DNA from: Trichoplax adhaerens
Lineage: Eukaryota > Placozoa > Uniplacotomia > Trichoplacea > Trichoplacidae
Assembly (NCBI RefSeq): GCF_000150275.1
Contig: NW_002060946.1
Coordinates: 2,313,454-2,377,453 of the forward strand
DNA: 64,000 nt
Direction of reading: 5' to 3'
The position numbers and the translations under genes are program-made. A model generated the notes under the pieces. It did not search any database. It was not told where the DNA came from and saw only the letters and a program-made list of their open reading frames with translations. Positions 13,725 through 26,800 of the stretch are shown here, one piece after another; position 1 is the stretch's first letter; the number at the start of each line of letters is the position of its first letter.

Positions 13725-16700
13725 ATGAACAACATGGCTGACCCAGGTTAGCATTAAATGATAGCTGTAAAAATAGGATAAGCATTGCAAAAAGGGCAAG
13801 ATGGATTAATGATTTCAGTGATAAATGATAGAATGGATCTATCTCTACTTTATTTCTTAAAGACCATTTGTATTCAATGATAGCTGTGAAAAATAGAATA
13901 AAATTTCAAAAGTTGACTAGGCTACGAGTAGTTGCATCACCTTTCATCAGTGATAAATGATACAATTCATCTAGTTCTATACGGTTTCTAAAAGACATTT
14001 TGCTTAGTATTCAATGAGAGCTGTCAAAACGGGAAGTCAAATTTCAAGATGGCAAGATAGACTAGTTGGTTACATCTCTGATAGCGGATAGAATGGATCT
14101 ATTTCTGTACTATTTCGAAAAGATAGTTACCGTACAGTGTATTCGTAATCAATGATAGCGGTGAAAAATGGGATAGAAAATTTTAAAGATGGCAAGATAT
14201 ACCGTTTATCTCGGTGATTAATGATCGAATTCATTTATTTCTATATTTTTCTAAAGACAATTTTGAAACGCTCCTGTCATTAATGGACGAAAAAGAAGAT
14301 GCAAACCATAGCATAAATGATACAAATTTTTCCATGGTAGATGCTTTAAGTAAGTCTTGTTTCAGATGATTTGCAATTTCTACCACAAATTATCAAAGTA
14401 AAATTCCTCCTTCGAAACTTGACAGTTTTAAGACCCTTAACCTTATAAACTCGTGTAATACTGCTACTCTAAGAATCTGGCTAAGCTCAAATTAAACGAC
14501 TGTAATGTTGTAAATGATGATATGGGTAGTTTGTACTCGACGGTAATGAGCTACTTCTTGAAAATAATACGACCTAAATGGAGAAATAGTTCTTGACCAG
14601 CATATAACTTGCTATACACCTGTTAATACGAAATGTATAACTATTTTCAATGATACATTAAAAATGGAAGTAACTTTAATAAATAGCTTAGCAATGAAAC
14701 AAAATAATACTGTAGATGATCCAAGTATGATCTGGCATTGAACGGTAATAACCTAGAGTATAAAAAGATTGCAGCACGGTCTAGTATGATAATTGGCAAA
14801 TATTTAACCGTGTATGCTCTGAAAGCGTACATTAAAAATGTTAAAGGATTTTACAAAATTAATATGAAAATCATGAAAGCCAAGCAGTTCCAATAAAAGA
14901 AATAATAGAAATGACTGAATAGTCTGCATTATTATATCGGATAGTAATAAATGAGATTCTTAAAGCAATGCAAAGCAGTCCAACGTAGTTATGAACGAAA
15001 GAAGTATGCATACAGTATATTATAAGATGTTAATGAATACTTCAGGAAAAATAAACATAAAGCGACGAAATAGAGTTGAACAAGCCGTAATTATACGATT
15101 AATATGACAGCATGAGCAATGTAGCATTGAGAACTAATAAATCGAACTCTAAAATTAATGCAATATATCCCAGTAAAGTTAGCCTGACCTAATCTACATG
15201 CAACGTTAGACAACTTTAATGGATGCTTCCTGTAAAGCAAATTTGAAAAGTTTTCAATCATGAAATCAATTTAAGCAGCTTTTTTTCTTCTTACAGATGA
15301 ATTAGCAAAGTACAAAAATAAATGTAAAACATTAGAAAATCATTTGAACAATTTTAATCATCAACAAGGAAACACGAAACCAACAACGCCCAAGAATTTA
15401 CTGCAGGGTGAAAAGACAAACGCCGGTAAGTACCTGATTATATCTAGCCATTATAAATATCATTGAGGCAAAAGGAGAGCCTTCGTTTTCACTTCTGCAT
15501 GCATAGACAGTAAACTCTCTAGCTTGCTGCTTCAACGAAGCTAGTAGTTATTAAGTCGGTTAGTATTTAAAATTTTGTTATAAAAAAGGTTAAATCTCAT
15601 ACAGCTCAACACTGGCTGTCGTAATTATAACTAATTTATAACGTGCTATCGATCATGGTCAAAATAGTAAAATTATCCGTGATTGGTAATTAAATAAATA
15701 TTTATGCAACGTAATATAACGTATATCATTTAAATGAAAGTTATTTGTTGTTAATTTACCAACTACATATTTTCGATCATGAAATTTTAAGATAAACTGC
15801 TATGATAAATTATGATAGTGTACTAGATCGGATGTAATTTAGTAGACACAAGATTTCTTTTTCAACTATATATAATTAAGAAATTGTAATTGGAATCTGC
15901 CTATTGACTTTATACAACTAATTATTAGATTATAGCAAACATACTACACAACGGCCATTGCAAAAAAAGAAAAACGACATACAAGGTCTGCTTATAGTAA
16001 TACTAGGTGTACAGTAATGTGCGATTGATACTCGTAACTGTAGCATACCTTTTAACAGAATAAATCCAATTGTGGTAGCTTCTTTAAAGGTATTTCACAA
16101 TAATTATTCTGTCATCGTTACTAGCACCAACGAAAAAGTATCAAAATAAATCTGATGCTGATCGAGAGAAATATTCCGGTTTAAGGATAGTGTAAGTCTG
16201 CAAAGAAATTTAAAAATCCCTATCCTTAGGTTTAAATACATTATACTTATCCTTACCAATTTTCTCTGTTACTTATATGTGTAGAAAGCCGGTTATATCA
16301 TCAGTAAGTTTAGACACAAAAATGAAAGATAAGAAGTTCGTTAAACTTTGTGAATTGAAGTGGCAGAAAGACAAATTAAATGATGATAATAATTGGGTAA
16401 TCATGGCAGTAATTATCCAAAAGTTACCCCCTAAACAAGCATCAAATGTAAGGTTGCACGTTAATAAGAATCAATGATAGCGAAAATTATCAATCTACTA
16501 TATTTGCAATCAAATATCTTATAGTAACTTGACTTAAAATGAATACTAATCATTTAAAGCAAACCATTCTTTACGTTTTATTATTGCATACATGTTCGGT
16601 CCAATAGCACCCATAATACGTATCAGGTTACTTTTTAGAGGCGACAGGATAAACTAAAATCTATAATGCGATGATAGTCTATATCGATTTAACTCTATGC

Positions 16701-19700
16701 CAGTTCATACTGTCTTCCCTAATTTGTTACAGCATTGTACTATGCAATACTAGTGAAAACTAGCCATCCTTTTTACTCGCTTCATATTATCCATAACTGA
16801 ATTCTAAACAAAAGTTTCTCTTTAAATTCTTATTCAGGGTAAAACGTATGGTATCTTAAAATTATCAGATTTTAATACCACCATTTCACTTTTCCTCTTC
16901 GGGGATTCTTACAAAGAACATTGGAAAATAGTTGAAGGAACCGTTATCGCTGTTGTCAATGCAACAGTTATGAAATCGAAAGAGGTTAATTAATGAAATA
17001 AAAATAACATTTCATCTTCTATGAAAATGTTACCTGTTTTTTTGGTAGTTTTGACAAGCTTACTATTCTCAAAGTGATACAATTGTATCTTTTCACCGTA
17101 GGGCAAGAAGTATGACGATATTTCACTATCTCTAGATTGTATTCATAAGTTACTGCCTGTTGGTATGTCCAAAGACATGGGCAAATGCATAGCTACAAGG
17201 AATGATGGTGCTGTATGTACTAATGTGATCGACAGGTAATACTATTGTAGCTTATAATTTTCTTACTGCAGCCTATCTATATTATTCTCTTTCTATCTAT
17301 TCATAAGATCAAAGACTGAATACTGTGACTTTCACATTCACACCGTTTACAAAAAAATGAGATCGCACAGGATGGAATTCCAGCACGGGTATAGATAAAA
17401 TCTGTACATTTACACAACTTCTTTTCATGCACAAATTCTAGAATTACGCGTTAAAACTACAATTTAGTTTAATTTTTTATTATCTTCGTAACTTTTGAAT
17501 GATTCCTGCAGATATGGTGCTCCACATGTACCTAAATATGCTCCTCTTAAAAGGAAGATGGAAAAAGATATATATTTCTACCAAGGGCAGACGTTCATGA
17601 TGAAACCTCCACCTCCGACGAAACAAAATAAAAAAATTTCTCTTAAGGATATAGGTGGTTCGGAAGTAAAGACCGTTTCATTTCCTTTAACACAAACATT
17701 AGCAGGAAGTACTAGCGTTAATAATTCCCGTGTAGAATCTGTGAGAGAAAATTCAAGTGGTAGCAAAGTTAATAGATCTCCTTTGATTGATCAAGAATCT
17801 TTGTAAGTTATTTAGATCTGTTGCTGTAAAAATGACTGAAAATGTTCACTAATTTTTGATTATACGACTAAACTTTCTTTTCTAGTCGTAAAATGTTACA
17901 AGTTCCTTCCGTTGGCTCACGGAATATAATACAACACCTTACTGATGATCAATTACATAAAGGTAAAATTCCTACTTAAGGCCACCTCGTGCTATTGTGC
18001 TTAATTGCTAATAAAGTAAATAGAATCGTATATTGTAATGGCTTAAACAATCTGTAGTCACTAACAAACGTTCTTATGTAACAGACAGCAAAAATGTGTC
18101 AGAGAAAGCTCTTTCAGCTTCACAATTACTCAAAGTTCATGCTGAAGCCACAAAAACAGGAACTACACCAGTCAATTTTGAAAAAGTTGGCCCGCGCCTT
18201 GGTCGTGGTTTGCTACCGGGTGCCTTTATTAATTTACCATCGAAGATAAGTCGTTGTGCAGCGAAGGTAAGTAAATTATGTAGGCAATCTGTGCGAATCT
18301 TTTGTTTTCTACAATTGATGTGGAGGGCTTAAATTGAAATTTGATTTAAACCCTCTCTATAAAATGCACTGTACTATGTTTAAAGTAAAAATACATGAAA
18401 ATTTGATTTGTGATATTGTACCATATCGTGTGAGTACCGTACAGTACAGTACATCTCGAAAATTTCTAATGGCTAGGTGCATAGGGTTTCAGTTCAATGC
18501 AACCGCAGACTGTATTGCTTTGTAAGATGTTTTGTATATTTACGCATAAAATTCTTTTTTAAGTATAGGTATATCTCCATTATTACTAGTAGCTATTATA
18601 AATTTGTAAAACACCAGCTGATTGAGCCTCTTTAATAACAAGTTGCATATTTCAATGAGGTCATTAACGGTTGTGACCAATGTTACCAAGCGATAGTCTC
18701 GACCACTTGTTGAACAATGACCAACATATTCTTAATCTGATATGTAAATATTGTCATTTTAACATGATAGACTGTTTATAAATTACTTCTCACATCGACA
18801 GAACATGTACATTATGATTAGCTTATTTAACTATCTTGCGTAGATATCGATTCTTTACTCCTAACAATGTTATTAATTTTATTAGCAAAGAGCAATAGCT
18901 ATTGTCAAACAAAAGCCCTTAAAAAATGTCGATCCTAATAGCACGTCAGTTACGCTAACGGAAAAGGACCTTCAACGAATCAACAAACGACGAGAAGATA
19001 ACGTCGAACGTTCAAATCGTCAATTAGAGAAAAATAGCAACTGTACGACATAATCGTTAAAAATGCATCCGCTCTTTATTAAGTCAGTACACTTTTAGTT
19101 GTAACTTATCGACTATTTTGTAATCGTGTTAATAGCCAACCAAGACAACAAAGATTCTCCACCGGTAAAGAAGAAGCGAAAAGGAATACTTGGAGATTTG
19201 AATACCATAGATTTACAATCTCCTGAGGGTCAACTGTTATTAGAAGCAAAATCAGCTTTTGAAAATATTGTAACTGATGTAAGCAACATTAATTTAGTGT
19301 ATCCAAAATTAAATAAGCTAATTGTAATCGATTTCAAATTTAGATGGATTTGGAAAGGCAAGAACTATATTTCCAGGAATTAGAACGAAAAGAAAAAATA
19401 TATGATCAGCTCCAATCAATTCGAGATCAAACTGTATCGGCATATCACTGTAAAGCGGTAACTGAATATATATACTCGTATATGTTGAATTTATAATGGC
19501 AGTGTTACGGAGAAACGGATTAGAAGAGTAATTTTAATGAAACGAGACATTCCTGTGATCTTTCTATTACAGTGCAGATATACTGCCCAGAGCATCTCTC
19601 CACTTTGCAAGGAGCACAATCATACAGTTAATCGTATCAAAGCAAGGAAGCGATTTTTTGAATGTAGAAATTGTAATTATAGGACTATCACATACAATCA

Positions 19701-20063
19701 AATTATACCGATAGTGCCTTGCCGGTAAATCAGCTGTAACTCCTGTGTTTATCATATATTGTAAATAGTGAAGATTCATAAATTTCAACATTCTTAAATT
19801 AAACAGTTAGGCTCACTGCTTTTATTTTTCCTAGGAAATGTCAAGGTATCAACTTCAAAAAAACTGGGATGTACAAGGTAAATTAATATTGTTTTCATTT
19901 CCAAAGCCACGAACTTTGTCAATACTTTTACCTTTACCCTATACAGTCATTACAACGTAATAATATTTCTTTTTTAAAGGAAAAAGAAGGTCCAAAGGCT
20001 GATCGAGATATTTTGCTACCTCGTGGTGTTGAACATCCAAATTTTTTGAACAGTCTGCGATAG
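13725..20063 (+). CDS. MCM10: MCM10 replication initiation factor
   Basis: Seventeen exons join in phase: 13725-13746, 14257-14349, 15297-15425, 16125-16191, 16285-16447, 16838-16984, 17102-17235, 17308-17388, 17512-17802, 17886-17962, 18085-18266, 18886-19042, 19136-19278, 19344-19457, 19573-19724, 19835-19877, 19980-20063. They give 692 residues (human 875). MCM10 activates the CMG helicase and binds DNA and polymerase alpha at origins. The internal OB-fold segment includes ISLFLFGDSYKEHWK. The zinc finger uses C236, C246, C258 and H261, with the same C-x9-C-x11-C-x2-H spacing as the human protein. A MCM10-type LGRGLLPG block follows. The C-terminal paired zinc motif uses C598, C601, C612, H617 then C631, C634, C650, C653. 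The end LLPRGVEHPNFLNSLR is nearly the family signature. The shorter length falls in the N-terminal region and linkers. A second in-frame ATG lies at 13734. Confidence 0.95.
13757..14275 (+). repeat. About 130-bp tandem repeat, four diverged copies, in MCM10 intron 1
   Basis: Four units follow one another, each with the order aatgatagctgtgaaaaa, aagatggcaagata, gtgataaatgatagaat, ggatctatttctat and tttctaaaagaca. Copies start near 13757, 13878, 14011 and 14150. The last copy ends at tttctaaag|acaattttg, the 3' splice site of MCM10 exon 2, so that acceptor appears to lie within the repeat unit. Confidence 0.75.
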
Positions 20064-20879
20064 TATTTCTTAGCATCAGGATTGAAATTATGGCTTTTTG
20101 GAATTACATGCGCAAAGTATTGTACAAATTTCACTAAAAAGTTACGAGGTACTGCGATAATCATGTAAATAGTTGGTCGTAACTACGACGCCTGTAATAC
20201 CCTTAATCTAAACTAGCTATGGATTCTGTAAAATAAATGACGAAAAGATATGCTATAATTATTCGCGATAATTTTATTCATACTGTATTACTGCATTGAT
20301 GTGGTTAATAGCCAAAGATGATCCCTGCTTTTTTAGTGATTTATCTACTAAATCTATTTACTTATTGAGCTATGAAATGATGATAAATCTAGTAGTTGAT
20401 ATTATTTAGAGTTAACATCTATGTTTGTAGATACTCGTAAGAAAAATGATAATTATCATAAGATTTAAAATCGTACTAAAATTTTATTACATGAAAACTA
20501 ACCTTTTGTGTTATTAAAGAATATGGATGATTTAAATTGCGCTTACGGTACTGAGAATTACATCTTTGAACACATTCAGATTGTTTGTGGTTATACAGTA
20601 ACATATCTTAATACTAAAAATTTGAACTTCATTTTATTACAATAGTAAATATCATTTATTGTAACTGTATCTGCTTATTGTTTTGATCATTAATTGTAGT
20701 TAACAGTGTATGATTCTTACTGGACGAAAAGTTAATTTTAATTACAGATAATGTGATAATACAGTATCATGTTGTCAGCAATTGCTATTGGTGGATACAT
20801 AGATCAGATGATGATAAACCTGTTAACCATTAAAAAATTTTAAGTTGCCGTTTTTAAATCAATGCAACCATAGAATTAT
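20064..20879. other. Intergenic between convergent genes, no gene seen
   Basis: This is the shared 3' flank of MCM10 (+) and the ankyrin protein (-). It is AT-rich with several short stop-bounded frames only. Both polyadenylation regions should lie here. Confidence 0.5.
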
Positions 20880-23800
20880 TTAGGAATTCATCAGTAAATC
20901 ATTAAGTTCATCGAAGGCATCATCAATAGCTTTCTTGCTCTTAATATCTTTTTCTATCCCAACAAAATGACAGTAAAATGTGTTATCTGTATTGAAATTT
21001 AAAAAACACTTTCGATGATTAAAATATTGACTTACCGACATGAATGGTCTCTTTTGCCTTAAGGTAAATTGATGAATCTTCTTGTGATTTAACTTCTAGC
21101 ATATAGGTTCCAGCTTACCAATAAGATGTAATTTGCTTTTAAGTCACTGTCTTGTATCAAACTTAAATTTTACAAGCAACTTATTTTATGAGATTATTAC
21201 GTAATACTTACAATCAGAAATTTTTAGCTCAGTAAATATAGCCAGCGACGGGTGATCATCGCATGATATCAGAGGCAAAGAGGTTTCACCAATCAATATG
21301 CCGGAGCCTACAAATAAGCATTAACATCCATCAATTCCTATTTCAAATTACATTTTAAATTATTGTAATATATTTTATAATATGATCTACTCTCGCTGAA
21401 GGAATAATAGCATACTTCCACGAATAGTAACTGTTACGATATCATTGCTATGCGGATCTCCTTCCACGGTAAAAGGGTTTAGCTAATGTGAATCAATTTA
21501 CAAATTTGCATCAATAATATGATTATAATTGACATCGAAAGTTAGAAATTCTCTTTACCACATGGTTTTCAACTACCATATTTTGAGGTGGAACTACCCA
21601 TTCCAGTTTTGTCAAGGCACCTGTTGATATTTACAGATACATTGTATTTTAATATAAATTAACTGCTTTACTCTTAATCTAATTATAACTTAATTGTAAA
21701 ATACAAGTGGCAAGCAATCCCTTACTTCGTTTACATGCAGCAATTCGATTGACGATCTTGTCAGCAATTTTACTTGATTTTACCTAAAATACAAAGATAG
21801 CAGAGTTATACGAACTACTATGAACATGCTGTATGTTATCCATCAAATTGTGTTATGTTTCACAGGAAGTTTCATTATGCCCCATCCGATATAATCCATC
21901 TTAACTACAACCACAATTGTGCACTTGCCAATTCAGTAATTTTATCCAATTTTAAATTGAGAAGTTTGGACACTTGATTGTATCCCTAGCCAATTAAAAA
22001 TTTTAATAATGTTGTAATAAATGCTACGTATATCACCGATATTGTAAATACATATGATACCCTAGTTTATTCCTTTAGATAAGAGAATGAATGCTGTTTA
22101 CTAGATTCAACAAGCGCGCAAAATTTTGATTAACTTACGTTAACAGCAAAACTTTCAGCGTATGCGACAAAACCAATTTTATCAAACCAACGCATAACTC
22201 CAAGTTCTAGAAGTTGTAAAAATAAATTACGAATCAGTGGTTCTGTCTTCAGTACCCTAGTACAGATTATTATTATGATACAATTATAATAAATATTTTT
22301 GCAGTATGATAGATAATGCAGCATCAAGCATGGAGGTTTTTTTAAATGTAGTTCTTGCTTATGTAGATAAAGTACTATGTGAAGCATCAAGATATCAAAG
22401 CAAATTTGGTAGCAAAACGAGCTGATTTCAGTACTTCCAAAATAGTTCATATTATACTGTACATTGATTTAATTAGCACTTTTATTTAGATATTATCAGC
22501 AATAACAACAATATTCTATTAACACTTTCATCATCTAGCAGTATCTAAAATGTATGCAGACGACATCACAATAGAAGTCATCACAGAAGTCATGATACAA
22601 CTCCTAATGATCAATGATAGTATATTTGAACAATATATGATAATTTTAATCTATATTATTTCTCCAACAATAGTTTCTTGTTATAATAGAATTAAGATAT
22701 TTCGATAAGACAGTATTCAACGATTATGATAGTGCCTTACCAACTCCATAGAATTTGATGCTATGAAAACATGTTCGATCACCTCCATGATTGTTATATA
22801 TCATTAATCGAAAATACTGACATAAAAAACAAATAAGATCTGAATTATTCCATCTAAATACTGAGAAAGATGCTTTATTGTAGTGACTAATTAATAATAT
22901 GAGAAATAGTGCTTGTAAAGTCATGCAAAAAAGTACTAAAGTTAGACCGTTTTAATATTACATCAACCTTTCTGGTATTTTTTTTACAATCCCTTATAGT
23001 TCCTACCTGACCAATACATTCGAATTCTTTGAAATTTTGTGGTAACCCTAAAAGAATAAATTAAAATCTTTACTATAAACTAACTTGTAGATTAAATGTT
23101 AATTTATTAGACGTTTGAAGATGATACTATGAGCTCTACCTGCTTCAACTAAATTAGATGGTCCACGAAGGTCAGCACTAAACGTTTTTATAGACGTCCA
23201 TGGGCCTCTATTATCATATACACAATAGCTAAGTATTTTATGCAATTTTTCTTTCTTTTTTTAATTCCGTATCAAATACTTCATCTCAATGAAGCAATCG
23301 TAATGAGTAGATCTCCATAAACTAAATTCTTACCTGATAGATCTGCCTCTTTCAATAGCAAATTCTTTAAGCATTTTAGGACTATTCCTGTTGATAGAGT
23401 TAATTATCAATAGCCAAATTATACCATTATGTTTCCTCTTAGAGTCAACATATTTTTAAAATGACACCTTCGATATCTAATTGACCGATGTAATCTCGTG
23501 AATATGCCGAGATGTAATATCTACGTTGATATATCTGATAAGTGATACAAATCATCTCCCAAATATACCGAAAAATATGTTGCTGTTGGTATGCTTAATT
23601 ATCAGTAACCACGTGATATATTATTATACTTGTACATCCTTTGAGTGTTTTAATATATCGTTTAAATTATATACTTTGATAATAAATTGAACGATCAAAA
23701 TAATGTCACAATGATATCTAGAGAAGCGGCAATGGTGCAATCCATTTATATTAAGTAAGTGACTACATTTTAATCAACTAGTCTGTCTTGTACACCAAAT

Positions 23801-26800
23801 ACGTCAGCAGATACTAAACTAGAAAATGAATAGTAATCTAAATGTGTAGCTGATTGATATAATATATTCTTTACTACTATATACCGATCGACATAGATAA
23901 AATCTGAATGCTAGCAAGTAGAAATATTATGACACTTTACCTGCACTGGATTGAGTTCAAACTATGTTTTCATCATTTTATTTTTACTTACCATCCAGTG
24001 ATTCTGATACCAGTAATGATGTGATAGTCATTTAAGTCAAACACTACCTGAAAATAAATCAATCCAACAAAGTTGACTTAATAGATATGTTGTGATATAC
24101 CAAAAAAATCAACTATAACAGAATAGCTTTGTGCTTCTAGCGAATTAAGTACGGACTATCGAGTTGACATCCAGTCCATAACATCAAAATTTTTACAACA
24201 GCAACTTAAATCAAGTAAGTAAATTTTTTATTATTTAAATTTTAATAATTTTAACGAATTCTACAGCAATTGAGATCAAGTAATTACTGTAATACTATTA
24301 GCTAACTCACTGAGCAATATTTTTTGTCATTAAAGACAACATATTTGTTGGGTGTATCTATGGATACAATAAAAAATAAAAAGAGAGCATTAGCTCATTC
24401 TTAAGTATTTTAAATATCGGTGTTTAGTAGTCTACTCCCTAACTTTACTGTTTATAAAAATTGATTAGATAAATGGCTTATTAGTCGTTACTTACCGTTT
24501 AATATATTAACACAGGGATGATTTGGATCACATTCACTAGAATGGAGAGGGTCGTTTCTCGTCCAATAGAGAAAATTTTTAAGTAAAGGATATGATCCTA
24601 AAATATCATTTATATTTTTAAAATTTTACTTTCTCAGTAAAATATTCATTTAATAGACATTAAACTGGTTAATAGTGTACTCTTTTGCATTTAAAAATAA
24701 GATTAAGTTGAAATATCCATATAATCTACGAACTATGGTATTAAAGAAAGGATGAAGTAAAACTTGGTAAATGTCAATGACGGATACGTATGCAGATTTT
24801 AAGCTTTGCTAAGGGTATATTTGTAATGTATAATATCTGAATCTAGCCTGGACTAAATCGCAGTAAAACAATCTTCTAAATATCAGCTATGACATTAAAT
24901 ACATCGAGAATCTTTAATTAACCATTAATCAACTCCTAACACTGAAATTGTCAAAATTTGAATACTGAAAGTTACTTTTTTCCATATCCGTTATATAAGC
25001 CTGTTTAGGCCTAGCAGGCTTGGCTATTGGAATCGTCTATAATATAGTTTAATAATTATATATATAATTAGGTCATTAATTTCAATTGCCTGAAAGTATT
25101 TGATATAAAATGGAAAATAAATTATTTATAATTAAAGCAAAAACTTTCTTTTATTTGTTTATGATTGTAGTGAATGAACATCTTCTTGCATTACCTTAGG
25201 AGTTCGAACAGTTTTATGTTCATATTCTAATTGAGAAGGAAAATAAATTAATTTAATAAAAGATTATAATACCGATTTGAATGTAAGACACTCCTACGCT
25301 GTGTATATTAGTATTTCTTGCACATAGTAAACTATGATAAATCATTACAAGATCTATTAGTGTTCGTAGGAAGATATAATATAAAGGAAATTGTTGCTAT
25401 ATAAAACCTTTAATCATTTCGCGAAATTCAGCTGCAATATTCTCGGGAATGGTCTTTAAACAATCGAGTGGAACCTTTAAATAACAATAAATTATCACTT
25501 AAAACTGTATACTGAAATCGTATAAGTAGACTATAACAGTTATTTCTGTTCCACTAAAATGAGCTGAGATCAAAGCACAATTAATATGTCTAGTCATTTT
25601 GGTATATTAACCAGTAAAATGCTCTGCAAAATTTTAGTCAATTTCTAATGCCTACTTCTATTCTACTACAAATTCTAATATCTAATAAAAGTTATTAAAG
25701 TTATGTAATTGAATTTTATTAAACCGTTTTCAATGACTATTTCCTTCTATTATAACTTCTAATTATAAAATGAGACTATCACATGAATCCTTACTAATCT
25801 GTAGTCGTAGAGTAGTGATTAGAAAAGTACCCTTATAATGAATTAAATGATTTATAAGGCCTATTTCTACTTCATTACACGTATACGTGAACAAGCTAAA
25901 AGGATTGCAGTATAGATTATTTTCTATCTGTAATCGAATAGAAGCCACTAGAATGTATTATCGCTTTCCTTACTTGTCCTTTCCAATTTTTGTGATTGGG
26001 ATCTGCACCAAATTCTAATAATAGCCTAGCGATATCCGTTCTATAGCAATTTAGTAAAATGAAACCAAATTTTTTCTCAAAATCAGCAACTAAACGCTGT
26101 TACAGCTTCCAGTTTTATCTTGGCATCTTGATTTATTCCATCTACCTACCTATAATACCGAATTGCCTCATGAAGAGCACACGTTCCTGATTGAAAAAAA
26201 TGGAAATTATTAGACATCTATGAGTACTTTCTCAAGTCTTGTATTCTGAACTGGGTATTATGAATGAAATACAATTTCCGCTAAATTGTCTAATTAAACT
26301 AAGTAGTGAAAATGTGATAAGAAAACTTTATCATGATATCTTTAAATGCAGCTAGAATCAGCGAAAATTATTATTACTTCTAACCTGTTAATGAATCGTC
26401 CAAGTTGGGATCCATGCCAGCATCCAGAAGGATTTCAACGATAGCAGTCCGACCTGTAATAATTATAATAATGAATACGATAGTAGTTCCGCATAATTTT
26501 CTACAGATAGGAAGAGCCGAATAGGTTAAGAACCTGTTTTTGATGCTTCTATCAATGAATAGGTCGAGGAAATCAGTTTGGGTTGATGATCCAGTAATAA
26601 TGAAACAATTTCTACCAGTTGAATTCCATATTTAAATACATAATTAAAGAAGGAAAAAGTTATCAACGTGCAAAATGGAGAAGATTCTTTGGTGCATCGG
26701 GTAATTGAAATTAAAGGATACAAAATTCCACTTGCGTTCTATCTGCAACATAACTAGGTATGATCTATTGCATATAAAATCCCTTTTAGGCTATTAATTA

